From Mycobacterium scrofulaceum (GTDB taxonomy: Bacteria > Actinomycetota > Actinomycetes > Mycobacteriales > Mycobacteriaceae): DNA of 64,000 bases. The position numbers were made by a program, and so were the translations under genes. The notes under the pieces were generated by a model. That model was not told where the DNA came from and did no database searches. It worked only from the letters and a program-made list of their open reading frames with translations. This document shows, in pieces, positions 42,196 to 50,673 of the stretch. The DNA lies in NCBI RefSeq assembly GCF_001667885.1, contig NZ_LZJW01000149.1, positions 1 through 64,000 on the forward strand. Direction: 5' to 3'. Every line of letters starts with the position of its first letter. Position 1 is the stretch's first letter.

Positions 42196-43590
42196 ATGGC
42201 CCGCAATCACCGCATCGCGGACTGGAATCCGGAAGACACGGCCGCCTGGGACGCCGGCAACTCCAAGATCGCCCGCCGCAACCTGTTGTGCACCGTCGCC
42301 GGCGACCACGTCGCCTTCTCGGTCTGGACGCTGTGGCCCGTCATGGCGCTGTTCATGCCCGAGCACGTCTACGGCTTCTCCGCGGGTGACAAGCTGCTGC
42401 TGGGCGCCGTCGCCACGCTGGTCGGCGGCCTGGCCCGGATTCCTTACACGCTGGGCATCGCCGCCTTCGGCGGCCGCAACTGGACCGCCTTCTCGGCGTT
42501 CGTGCTGCTGGTCCCGACGGCCGGCACGATCGTGTTGCTGGCCAATCCCGGCCTGCCGCTGTGGCCGTTTCTGGCGTGTGCCGCGCTGACCGGGCTGGGT
42601 GGTGGCAACTACGCGGCCTCGCTGGCCAACGTCAACGCGTTCTACCCCGAGCGGCTCAAGGGGTCGGCGCTGGCGGTCAACGCCGGCGTCGGCAACCTCG
42701 GGGTGGCCGTCATTCAGCTCGTCGGGCTGTTGGTGCTCGCCACGGCGGGACACGAGGCGCCGTACTGGGTGTGCGCGGTGTACCTGGTGATGCTGGCCGT
42801 GGTCGGCGTCGCCGCCGCGCTGCTGATGGACAACGTCGGCCACGGCACCGAGCTCAACACGATGCGCTCCATCCTCTTCGAGCGCGACACCTATGTGATC
42901 TCCCTGCTCTACATCTGCACGTTCGGCTCCTGGATCGGGTTCGCGTTCGCCTTCGGTCAGGTGATGCAGGTCAACTTCCTGGCCAACGGGGAGGGCGCCA
43001 AACATGCGGCGCTGCACGCCGCGCAGGTGGCCTTCATCGGGCCACTGCTGGGGTCGCTGGCCCGCATCTACGGCGGCCGGCTGGCCGACCGCAAGGGGGG
43101 CGGCCGGGTCACGCTCGGCGTGCTCGCCGGCATGACGCTCGCGGCCGGCTTGCTCGTCGTCATCAGCACGTTCGACGACCACGACGCCGGGGCTCGCTCG
43201 ACGAGCATGGTCGGCTACGTCGTCGGCTTCATGGTGCTGTTCGTCCTGTCCGGGATGGGCAACGGTTCGGTGTTCAAGCTGATCCCGTCGGTGTACGAGG
43301 CGCGCAGCCGCGCGCTGGCGATGAGTGAGGCCGAGCGCCGGCATTGGGCGCGCGCCAAGGCGGGATCGTTGATCGGCATCTGCTCGGCGGTCGGCGCGCT
43401 CGGTGGCGTGGGCATCAACCTCGCGCTGCGCCAGTCCTATCTGGCGACCGGGACGGAGACGTCGGCGTATTGGGCGTTTCTCGCCTCCTACGTGGTCGCC
43501 GCGCTGATCACCTGGCTGGTGTACGCGCGCCGACCGGCGCTGCCCGCCGACGCGGACAGCGAGACGGCAGACGCGCTGGCCCGCGTGTGA
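42196..43590 (+). CDS. narK3: NarK3-type nitrate/nitrite transporter
   Basis: A 464-residue MFS transporter with about twelve hydrophobic segments and the NNP motif ALTGLGGGNYAASLANVNAF followed by AVNAGVGNLGVAV. The N-terminus RIADWNPEDTAAWDAGNSKI parallels that of the other nitrate porter in the window. I chose the ATG at 42196 (GGTGAGG upstream) because the homologous N-terminus begins there. It is followed by the HemD-like and chelatase genes, and the nirBD genes are nearby, so it most likely supplies nitrite or nitrate for assimilation. Confidence 0.9.
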   Translation: MARNHRIADWNPEDTAAWDAGNSKIARRNLLCTVAGDHVAFSVWTLWPVMALFMPEHVYGFSAGDKLLLGAVATLVGGLARIPYTLGIAAFGGRNWTAFSAFVLLVPTAGTIVLLANPGLPLWPFLACAALTGLGGGNYAASLANVNAFYPERLKGSALAVNAGVGNLGVAVIQLVGLLVLATAGHEAPYWVCAVYLVMLAVVGVAAALLMDNVGHGTELNTMRSILFERDTYVISLLYICTFGSWIGFAFAFGQVMQVNFLANGEGAKHAALHAAQVAFIGPLLGSLARIYGGRLADRKGGGRVTLGVLAGMTLAAGLLVVISTFDDHDAGARSTSMVGYVVGFMVLFVLSGMGNGSVFKLIPSVYEARSRALAMSEAERRHWARAKAGSLIGICSAVGALGGVGINLALRQSYLATGTETSAYWAFLASYVVAALITWLVYARRPALPADADSETADALARV

Positions 43591-43667
43591 GCGCAGCCTC
43601 ATTGTGGGCAATGCGCAAGCAATTGCCGGGTAACGCAACGGAAATCTGACAGGCATACACAGGAAAT

Positions 43668-44819
43668 ATGGGCCAGCCCGACTCCCCACCGCTGACGGGT
43701 TACCGCATCGCGGTGACCTCCAGTCGGCGTTCCGAGGAGCTTTGCGCGCTGCTCAGCCGCCAGGGGGCGGAGGTGTGCAGCGCGCCGGCGATCAACATGA
43801 TCGCGCTGCCCGACGACGACGAATTGCACCGCAACACCGAGGCGTTGATCGCCGAGCCGCCCGACATCTTGGTCGCCCACACCGGCATCGGGTTCCGCGG
43901 CTGGCTGGCCGCGGCCGAGGGGTGGGGGCTCGTCGGCCCCCTGCTGAACGCCCTGTCGTCAGCGCGGATCGTGTCGCGCGGCCCGAAGGCGACCGGCGCG
44001 CTGCGCGCCGCGGGCCTGCACGAGGAATGGTCACCGGATTCCGAATCCTCGCAGGAGGTACTGGAATACCTGCAAAAGTCCGGGGTGGCCGGGGCGCGGG
44101 TCGCGGTCCAACTGCACGGCGCCGCCGACGCCTGGGATCCCTTCCCGGAGTTTCTGGGCGGCCTGCGGCTGGCGGGGGCCGACGTGGTGCCCGTCCGGGT
44201 GTACCGCTGGAAGCCAACGCCGTTGGGCGGCACGTTCGATCAGCTCGTGATGGGGATCGCGGGCCGGCAGTTCGACGCGGTCACCTTCACGTCGGCACCC
44301 GCGGCCGCGGCGGTGCTGGAACGCAGCCGCGAGCTCGACGTCGAAAACCAACTGCTCGGGGCGCTGCGCAGCGACGTGCACGCGATGTGCGTCGGCCCGG
44401 TGACTTCCAAACCGTTGATCCGAAAAGGCGTCCCCACGTCATCTCCGGAGCGAATGCGATTGGGCGCCTTGGCCCGTCACGTCGCCGAGGAACTCCCGCT
44501 GCTGGGATCGTGCACCGTGCAAGCGGCCGGCCACACGGTCGACATCCGCGGCACCTGCGTGCTGGTCGACGGGTCGATCAAGGTGCTCTCGCCCTCCGGC
44601 ATGGGGATATTGCGTGCACTGGCGAAACGCCCCGGCGACGTCGTCCCGCGGGCCGACCTGTTACGCGCGCTGCCGGGCAACAGCAACGACCCGCACGCCG
44701 TCGACACGGCGGTGCTGCGCCTGCGGACCGCCCTGGGCGACAAGAACATCATCGCGACGGTGGTCAAACGGGGCTACCGGCTCGCGACCGAACAACGGAC
44801 GAACTCCGCATGGCACTGA
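43668..44819 (+). CDS. Uroporphyrinogen-III synthase-like protein with winged-helix C-terminus, Rv0260c-like
   Basis: A 383-residue two-domain protein. Residues ~1-265 resemble HemD (uroporphyrinogen-III synthase): YRIAVTSSRRSEELCALLSR, VAHTGIGFRGWLAA and AVTFTSAPAAAAVLERSREL. Residues ~285-380 form an OmpR/PhoB-type winged helix (VLSPSGMGILRALAKRPGDV, AVDTAVLRLRTALGD, VVKRGYRLA). It could be a regulator that senses a tetrapyrrole rather than an enzyme. It overlaps the sirohydrochlorin chelatase gene by ten bases, so the two are coupled. Placed next to nirBD, it may set siroheme supply for nitrite reduction. Confidence 0.87.
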   Translation: MGQPDSPPLTGYRIAVTSSRRSEELCALLSRQGAEVCSAPAINMIALPDDDELHRNTEALIAEPPDILVAHTGIGFRGWLAAAEGWGLVGPLLNALSSARIVSRGPKATGALRAAGLHEEWSPDSESSQEVLEYLQKSGVAGARVAVQLHGAADAWDPFPEFLGGLRLAGADVVPVRVYRWKPTPLGGTFDQLVMGIAGRQFDAVTFTSAPAAAAVLERSRELDVENQLLGALRSDVHAMCVGPVTSKPLIRKGVPTSSPERMRLGALARHVAEELPLLGSCTVQAAGHTVDIRGTCVLVDGSIKVLSPSGMGILRALAKRPGDVVPRADLLRALPGNSNDPHAVDTAVLRLRTALGDKNIIATVVKRGYRLATEQRTNSAWH

Positions 44820-45586
44820 TCCTGGTCGCTCACGGCACTCGCAGGCCCGAGGGCGTGGCGATGATCGAAGACCTTGCCGCGCAATCGAGTTCGCTGATCG
44901 GGCGCCCGGTGGAGGTCGCGTTCGTCGACGTGCTGGGGCCCACCCCCAGCGAGGTGCTCTCGCGGGTGCGGGCCACGGGCCGGCCCGCCATCGTGCTGCC
45001 CGCGTTCTTGTCGCGCGGCTATCACGTGCGCGCCGACCTGCCGGCCCACGTTGAGCTCAGCGGGCATCCGAACGCGGTCGTCACGCCGGCCCTGGGCCCC
45101 AGCGGTCAGGTCGCCCGCATCGTGGGTGACCAATTGGTCAAATGTGGTTGGCGGCCCGGGGATTCGGTGATCCTTGCGGCGGCGGGCACATCGGACGTCC
45201 GGGCGCACGCCGACCTGCACACCACCGCGACGCTGGTTTCCGCGCTGACCGGCTCTCGCGTGAGCCTCGCGTTCGCGGCGACGGGAGATCCGCAGCTGCC
45301 CGAGGCGGTGGACGAGGCGCGGCGACGCGCGCGCACCGGGGCGCGCGTCGTGGTCGCCTCCTACCTGCTGGCCGATGGCCTCTTCCAGGAACGGCTGCAC
45401 GCCTGCGGCGCCGACCTGGTCAGTCAGCCGCTGGGTACCCATCCCGGGCTCGCACGCCTGATCGCGCATCGATTCCGCCGGGCGATGCCACCCGTCCTCG
45501 CCCGCACGGCCCGGCACGCGTCGCGCCGATCCGGCGCGCAGCGCCTGGTTCACGACCGGTTCACCCGGCCGAGTTCGGTGGCCTGA
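44810..45586 (+). CDS. Sirohydrochlorin chelatase (CbiX/SirB type), Rv0259c-like
   Basis: A 258-residue protein with two CbiX-like halves. The first has VAHGTRRPEG and SRGYHVRADLPAHV, carrying the histidines that bind metal; the second has LAAAGTSDVRAH and ASYLLADGLFQERLHACG. It inserts iron (for siroheme) or cobalt (for cobalamin) into sirohydrochlorin. The neighbouring NirB needs siroheme, so iron chelation is the likely role. Its ATG overlaps the end of the HemD-like gene. Confidence 0.88.
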   Translation: MALILVAHGTRRPEGVAMIEDLAAQSSSLIGRPVEVAFVDVLGPTPSEVLSRVRATGRPAIVLPAFLSRGYHVRADLPAHVELSGHPNAVVTPALGPSGQVARIVGDQLVKCGWRPGDSVILAAAGTSDVRAHADLHTTATLVSALTGSRVSLAFAATGDPQLPEAVDEARRRARTGARVVVASYLLADGLFQERLHACGADLVSQPLGTHPGLARLIAHRFRRAMPPVLARTARHASRRSGAQRLVHDRFTRPSSVA

Positions 45587-45670
45587 GAAAGGCGTGTCGG
45601 CGCAGGCCGCAGGGCGCGCCGACGACCGGCCACGCTTGATCTTTGGTCACATACCGGCGATCCTGGCACC

Positions 45671-46123
45671 ATGCCCCGTCGCGAAGAGCCGTCGCGTGGG
45701 CTCCTTGACCCGGTCGCCAAGATGCTGCGGTTGCCGTTCGGCACACCGGAATTCATCGACCGGATCGTCACCGGCGGGGTCAATCAGGTGGGCCGCCAAA
45801 CGTTGCGGATGCTGATCACCACGTGGGACGCCGCCGGCGGCGGCCCGTTCGCCGCCAGCGCGATAGCGTCCACCGGGATGGCGAAAACCGCCGAAACGGT
45901 GCAAAGCATGTTCGTCGGCCCCGTCTTCGGGCCCCTGCTGAAACTGCTCGGGGCCGACAAGGCCGCCACGCGAGCTTCGTTGTGCGCCTCGCAGCTGGTT
46001 GGCCTTGGCATCATGCGTTACGGCATCCGCTCCGAGCCGCTGCATTCGATGTCGGTCGACGCGATCGTCGACGCCATCGGCCCGACGATGCAGCGCTACC
46101 TGGTCGGCGACATCACGCGCTAG
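45671..46123 (+). CDS. TetR C-terminal-type domain without DNA-binding helix, Rv0258c-like
   Basis: A 150-residue protein that looks like the ligand-binding half of a TetR regulator: ...AASAIASTGMAKTAETVQSM then ASQLVGLGIMRYGIRSEPLH and VDAIGPTMQRYLVGD. There is no N-terminal helix-turn-helix, and the region upstream (45587-45670) is too short to hold one. Length equals Rv0258c (~151) as I recall, so it is not a local truncation. It may act as a ligand-dependent partner of another regulator. Its TAG overlaps the nirD stop on the other strand (CTAG). Confidence 0.75.
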   Translation: MPRREEPSRGLLDPVAKMLRLPFGTPEFIDRIVTGGVNQVGRQTLRMLITTWDAAGGGPFAASAIASTGMAKTAETVQSMFVGPVFGPLLKLLGADKAATRASLCASQLVGLGIMRYGIRSEPLHSMSVDAIVDAIGPTMQRYLVGDITR

Positions 46124-46473
46124 GCGATCCGGCCGACCTGGACGAAGCCGTCGGCGGTGACGCGGGCCGGGTAAACCGGCACCGAGAAGTTCGGATCATC
46201 CAGGCAGGAACCGTCTTCCAGCGAGAAGGCCTGCTTGAGGATCGGCGATTGGACCGCCACGCGTCCCCCGCGGTCTCCGACGATTCCGCGCGAAAGCACC
46301 GCCGCCCCGGAGAACGGATCGACGTTGCCCACCGCGTACACCGAGCCGTCGTCCAGCCGGAACAACGCCGCCTGAGAGCCGTCGTCGAGCAGCACCCCGA
46401 CCCCGCGACCCGGGATCAGGCGGTCGTACTCGCAAGCCGTGGTCCAGACCTGAATGTCGTTGAGAAGTGTCAT
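46120..46473 (-). CDS. nirD: NirD, nitrite reductase small subunit
   Basis: A 117-residue NirD protein with the Rieske-type fold but no CxH/CxxH iron-sulphur ligands, as is normal for NirD. Features: TACEYDRLIPGRGVGVLLDD, GSVYAVGNVDPFSGAAVLSR, RVAVQSPILKQAFSLEDG. The ATG overlaps the nirB stop (ATGA), so the two subunits are made together. It supports NirB in assimilatory nitrite reduction to ammonium with NADH. Confidence 0.92.
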   Translation of the reverse strand: MTLLNDIQVWTTACEYDRLIPGRGVGVLLDDGSQAALFRLDDGSVYAVGNVDPFSGAAVLSRGIVGDRGGRVAVQSPILKQAFSLEDGSCLDDPNFSVPVYPARVTADGFVQVGRIA

Positions 46474-49049
46474 GATTGCCCTCCAGCTCCCGTACGGATC
46501 TTCGGCATCCCAATGGACACAGGGATTTTGCGTCCGGCGTGCTCGGTGAATTCCACCGTCGAGTCGACAGCGTCCGGGGCGTTGACGAACGAGACGAACC
46601 GGGACAGCTTGTCCGGGTCGTCGAGCACGCCCTTCCATTCACACTTGTAGTTCTGGACGTGCCGCTCCATCGCGGCCTCGAACTCCTGCGCCAGCCCCAG
46701 CGAGTCCTCGCACACGACCTCGCGCACGTGGTCGAGTCCACCCTCGAGCGAATCGACCCAGGGCGCCGTGCGCTGCAGCCGGTCGGCCGTGCGGATGTAA
46801 TACATCACGAACCGGTCGACGTAGCGAACCAGCGTCTCGGTGTCCAGGTCGCTGGCCAGCAGCTGGGCGTGCTTGGGTGTCATGCCGCCGTTGCCGCCGA
46901 CGTAGAGGTTCCAGCCCTTTTCGGTGGCGATCACGCCGACGTCCTTCGAACGGGCTTCGGCGCACTCCCGCGCGCAACCCGAGACGCCCATCTTGATCTT
47001 GTGCGGCGCCCGCAGGCCCCGGTAGCGCAGCTCGAGGTCGATCGCGAGCTGCACCGAATCCTGCTGGCCGTAGCGGCACCAGTCGGTGCCGACGCAGCTC
47101 TTCACCGTGCGCAGCGCCTTACCGTAGGCGTGGCCGGACTCCATGCCACCGTCGACCAGCCGGCGCCAGATCTCCGGCAGCTGGTCCACCCGGGCGCCGA
47201 ACATGTCGATCCGCTGACCGCCGGTGATCTTGGTGTAGAGCCCGAAGTCCTGGGCGATCTGGCCGATCAGGATCAGGTGCTCGGGCTTGATGTCACCGCC
47301 GGGAACCCGCGGGACCACCGAATAGCTGCCGTTCTTCTGGATGTTGGCCAGGAAGTGGTCGTTGGAGTCCTGCAGCGAGGCCTGCTCGCCCTCGAGGATG
47401 TGCTCCGAACCGGTGGACGCCAGGATGGACGCGACCACGGGTTTGCAGATGTCGCAACCCTTTCCGCGGCCGAAGCGCTGCAGCAGGCCGGAGAAGGTGC
47501 GGATCTCGGTGGCCGAGATGATCTCGAAGAGTTCCGCCCGCGACTGGCTGAAGTGCTCGCACAGCGCCTTGGACTGTTCCACGCCCTCGGCTTCCAGCAG
47601 CTGCTTGAGCAGCGGCACGCACGAGCCACACGACGTGCCGGCAGCGGTGCACGACTTGAGCGACGGCACGTCGGCGCAGCCGTCGGCGATCGCGCACTTC
47701 AGGTCGCCCTTGGTGACGTTGTTGCACGAGCAGATCTGCGCGGAATCGGGCAGCGCGCCGACGCCCAGCGCCGGCGCCTCGCCGGAAACCGGCGCGATCA
47801 GGGCGAGCGGATCCCCCGGCAGCTCGCTGCCGACCATCGGCCGCAGCACCCCGTACGACGAGGCGTCGCCGACCAGGACGCCGCCGAGCAGGGTCTTCGC
47901 GTCGTCGGACAACACCAGCTTGGCGTAGGTCCGCTTGACCGCGTCGTTGATGGTGACCTCGAGGCAATTCTCGGTAACCCCCATCGCGTCGCCGAAGCTG
48001 GCGACGTCGACGCCGAGCAGCTTGAGCTTGGTCGACAGGTCGGCCTCGCCGAACTCCGCCGCGCCGTCCAGCAGGCGGTCGGCCACCACCTCGGCGGAGG
48101 TGTAGCCGGGGCCGACCAACCCGTAGCACCGGCCCTCGATCGCGGCGACCTCACCGATGGCGTAAATGTCCGGATCGCTTGTGCGGCATGCCAAGTCGGT
48201 GAGCACACCGCCGCGTTCGGCGAGCGCCAGCCCCGCAGCCCTGGCCAGCTCGTCGCGCGGCCGGATGCCGGCCGCGAAGATGACCAGACCCGCGTCGATG
48301 ACCTCGCCGTCGGTCAGGCGTACCCGCACCGACGAGACGCCGTCGGTGTGATCGATCGCTTCGATCGACTCCGTGCCGGTGCCCACATGGACCGCGATGC
48401 CCAGCTCACCGATCATCTTGGCCAGCAACGCGCCGCCGCCCTCGTCGATCTGCTGAGCCATCAAGCGCGGCATCATCTCGACGACGTGTGTCTGCAACCC
48501 GAACTGGCGCAGCGCATTAGCGGCTTCCAGACCAAGCAGGCCGCCGCCGATGACCACGCCCGCGGGGGCGCGACCGGCTTGGACCGTGCGCTGGGCGTCG
48601 GCCCGGATGGCGTCGAGATCGTCCAGGGTGCGGTACACGTGGCACGCCGGCAGGTCGTGGCCGGGCACCGGCGGAACGAACGCGTAGGACCCGGTGGCCA
48701 GCACCAGCGTGTCGTAGCCGTGCCGCTGTCCGTCGGCCGTCACCACCGCCTTCGCTTGCCGGTCGATTTCGGTAACGCGCGCGTTCAGTACCAATCGAAC
48801 CTGTTCGTCACCCGCGTAGTCGTTGCCCGGCAGTGCCAGCAGCTTGCGGTCCCAGCTCTCGGTGTACGAGGTCAGCCCGACGCGGTCGTAGGCCGCGTCC
48901 GCCTCCTCGGCGAAAACCGTGATGCGCCACAATCCTTCGGCGTCGCGGGCGCGGAGCGCCTCGACCAGCCGGTGCCCCACCATGCCGTGCCCGACTACGA
49001 CGATGTGACGGCCCGCACAGTGCGCGCGCGAAATCCCGTCTGCAGCCAT
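46470..49049 (-). CDS. nirB: NirB, NADH-dependent nitrite reductase large subunit
   Basis: An 859-residue enzyme. N-terminal FAD/NAD domain (HIVVVGHGMVGHRLVEALRA at 17-36, GGGLLGLEAANALR). A BFD-like 2Fe-2S region holds CSCNNVTKGDLKCAI (~440) and CTAAGTSCGSCVP. The C-terminal sulfite/nitrite reductase part has the siroheme and 4Fe-4S cysteines in CVGTDWC (~654) and GCARECA (~691). It reduces nitrite to ammonium with NADH. It is the first gene of nirBD and depends on siroheme, which the chelatase at 44810 can make. The start ATG is at 49049. Confidence 0.94.
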   Translation of the reverse strand: MAADGISRAHCAGRHIVVVGHGMVGHRLVEALRARDAEGLWRITVFAEEADAAYDRVGLTSYTESWDRKLLALPGNDYAGDEQVRLVLNARVTEIDRQAKAVVTADGQRHGYDTLVLATGSYAFVPPVPGHDLPACHVYRTLDDLDAIRADAQRTVQAGRAPAGVVIGGGLLGLEAANALRQFGLQTHVVEMMPRLMAQQIDEGGGALLAKMIGELGIAVHVGTGTESIEAIDHTDGVSSVRVRLTDGEVIDAGLVIFAAGIRPRDELARAAGLALAERGGVLTDLACRTSDPDIYAIGEVAAIEGRCYGLVGPGYTSAEVVADRLLDGAAEFGEADLSTKLKLLGVDVASFGDAMGVTENCLEVTINDAVKRTYAKLVLSDDAKTLLGGVLVGDASSYGVLRPMVGSELPGDPLALIAPVSGEAPALGVGALPDSAQICSCNNVTKGDLKCAIADGCADVPSLKSCTAAGTSCGSCVPLLKQLLEAEGVEQSKALCEHFSQSRAELFEIISATEIRTFSGLLQRFGRGKGCDICKPVVASILASTGSEHILEGEQASLQDSNDHFLANIQKNGSYSVVPRVPGGDIKPEHLILIGQIAQDFGLYTKITGGQRIDMFGARVDQLPEIWRRLVDGGMESGHAYGKALRTVKSCVGTDWCRYGQQDSVQLAIDLELRYRGLRAPHKIKMGVSGCARECAEARSKDVGVIATEKGWNLYVGGNGGMTPKHAQLLASDLDTETLVRYVDRFVMYYIRTADRLQRTAPWVDSLEGGLDHVREVVCEDSLGLAQEFEAAMERHVQNYKCEWKGVLDDPDKLSRFVSFVNAPDAVDSTVEFTEHAGRKIPVSIGMPKIRTGAGGQS

Positions 49050-49146
49050 GGCTTTGAGGTTAGCGGCCGGAAATTACCGCGATTTCGCCCAATGTGACGG
49101 TCCTATGACGAGGATCTCACAACTCACAGGGAGCCTTGTGAATATT

Positions 49147-49165
49147 CGTTCGCCCACGGCGAACG
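49147..49165 (+). promoter_or_regulatory. ClgR-like palindrome upstream of hsp
   Basis: CGTTCGCCCACGGCGAACG is a perfect dyad with eight-base arms and a three-base centre. Its core TCGCCCACGGCGAAC agrees with the actinobacterial ClgR consensus (WCGCYNANRGCGWWS). It lies 111 bases before the hsp start. ClgR control of the acr2 gene is known in M. tuberculosis. Confidence 0.6.
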
Positions 49166-49172
49166 CCTAGGT

Positions 49173-49199
49173 GGAACTTTAGCGTGGTCGACTCAGGTT
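49173..49199 (+). promoter_or_regulatory. SigE/SigH-type promoter of hsp
   Basis: GGAAC at 49173-49177 and GTT at 49197-49199 are separated by 19 bases, the spacing known for envelope and heat stress sigma factors in mycobacteria. It lies just downstream of the ClgR-like palindrome and 77 bases before the ATG. Confidence 0.5.
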
Positions 49200-49275
49200 T
49201 CCTCTTGTAGCCGGCCGGAAGGGCGCCGGACACAGCAAATCCACAACAAAGCTCAAGGAAGCACGAGGAGACCCC

Positions 49276-49716
49276 ATGAGTAACGTCGCATTGTGGTCGC
49301 GACCGGCCTGGAACACCGACCGGTGGTTGCGCGACTTCTTCGGTCCCGCCGCCGCGGCGGACTGGTACAAGCCCGCCACCAGCGGTTTCAATCCCGCCGC
49401 CGAGATCGTCAAGGACGGTGACGACGCGGTCGTACGGGTCGAACTGCCCGGTGTCGACGTCGAGAAGGACGTCAACGTCGAGGTCGACCGCGGCCGGCTC
49501 GTGATCCACGGCGAACGCCGTGACGAGCACGCCGAGGAGAAAGACGGGCGCACCCTGCGGGAGGTCCGGTACGGCTCCTTCCGTCGCTCGTTCCAGCTGC
49601 CGGCCCACGTCACCGGGGACGCCATCACGGCCTCCTACGACGCCGGCGTGCTGACCGTGCGGGTGGCCGGCGCGTACGCCGGAAACCAGGCGCAGCGCAT
49701 CGAGATCACCAAGTAA
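49276..49716 (+). CDS. hsp: Hsp20-family small heat shock protein (Acr2-like)
   Basis: A 146-residue alpha-crystallin protein. The crystallin domain (~40-135) has VVRVELPGVDVEKDVNVEVD, RLVIHGERR and the diagnostic A-SYDAGVLTVRV region; the tail ends with QRIEITK. It prevents aggregation of unfolded proteins as an oligomeric holdase. Matches Rv0251c (acr2/hsp), slightly shorter. It has a ClgR-like box and a stress-sigma-type promoter upstream and a strong hairpin after the stop. Confidence 0.9.
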   Translation: MSNVALWSRPAWNTDRWLRDFFGPAAAADWYKPATSGFNPAAEIVKDGDDAVVRVELPGVDVEKDVNVEVDRGRLVIHGERRDEHAEEKDGRTLREVRYGSFRRSFQLPAHVTGDAITASYDAGVLTVRVAGAYAGNQAQRIEITK

Positions 49717-49729
49717 CAACTAGACACCG

Positions 49730-49757
49730 ATCCGGCGGGGCATTCGCTCCGCCGGAT
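49730..49757 (+). terminator. Hairpin after hsp
   Basis: ATCCGGCGG (49730-49738) pairs with CCGCCGGAT (49749-49757) around a ten-base loop. It lies 13 bases after the hsp stop. No T tract follows, so termination is likely but not certain. Confidence 0.5.
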
Positions 49758-50288
49758 TCGGTTGCGCCGCAGCGGTTTCCGCCTGGATCGTTCGGCGTCC
49801 TCGCGGGCAGATCCTGACCGCTTCCCCGCGGAGTGCACGATGCCTTCGATGCCGCGCCTTCGATGTTGGCGCCGACGGCGGCGTAACCGTAACCCGACTC
49901 GATGTTCCCGACAGCGGGGCGTCGACCGTGGCGGTGATCTGGGCCTTCTTTTTCCGGGCGCGCCAGCACGTCGTCGAACGACATGCCCTCGCCGTCGGGT
50001 TTGCCGATCGAATCCGCCAGCGGCTGGCTTGCCCATCGTCAGGGCGGTGAAGCCCGCTCATCTCTGTTAACACGGCCCGCCGCTGCCGACCACGCATCCC
50101 TTGGCAGGATCAGCGGTTCGCCGGGGCGCTGAGGGCAAGCAACCCGTCGCGCGCCCAACGAGGGCTGACCGCTCACCAGGTGTTTGCTCCTCGACCGCCC
50201 GACGTGTTCCGTCTGACATCCGCGCTGTGCGGTGGATAGTATGCGGAAGCGTACTGTGATCCGTAACACCGTCTGCCGAGGAGATCCG
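49758..50288 (-). other. 531-base region without a supported gene; possible decayed coding
   Basis: Several overlapping short frames exist on the minus strand. Coding-like pieces include AQITATVDAPLSGT in one frame and VGNIESGYGYAAVGANIEG in another, shifted relative to each other, as expected for a frameshifted remnant. None has both a good start and family similarity that I recognise. The right end holds the promoter and GAGGAG site of the next gene. Confidence 0.35.
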
Positions 50289-50585
50289 TTGAGCACCACG
50301 ACTGAACTCGCCGAACTTCACGACCTCATCGGCGGCCTGCGGAGGTGCGTGGGCTCGTTGAAGAGTCGCTACGGTGACAGCCCGGCGATGCGGCGGATCG
50401 TGATCGACGCCGACCGAATCCTCTCCGACGTCGAACTGCTCGACACCGACGTGTCCGAGTTGGATCTGGCGCGCGCCACCGTGCAGCAGTCCGGCGACAA
50501 GATCGTCATTCCCGACACCCAGTACGACAGCGACTTCTGGCGCGATGTCGACGACGAGGGTGTCGGGGGTCACAACAGGTCCTGA
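50289..50585 (+). CDS. Conserved small protein, Rv0250c-like
   Basis: A 98-residue acidic protein starting at TTG (MSTTTELAELHDLIGGLRRC) after GAGGAG. It is largely helical with one cysteine; the C-terminus PDTQYDSDFWRDVDDEG is strongly acidic. Length equals Rv0250c as I remember. It is followed by the Sdh1 operon after 88 bases and may be transcribed with it. Function unknown; it could be an accessory or regulator of succinate dehydrogenase, by context only. Confidence 0.75.
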   Translation: MSTTTELAELHDLIGGLRRCVGSLKSRYGDSPAMRRIVIDADRILSDVELLDTDVSELDLARATVQQSGDKIVIPDTQYDSDFWRDVDDEGVGGHNRS

Positions 50586-50673
50586 CAACCGCGAACAACC
50601 CAAGCCCCCCGGAATCCAGGGGGTGCTCTCTGTGTACCCTTCGACCAACAGCCCGTTCGAAGAGGAACACTAG

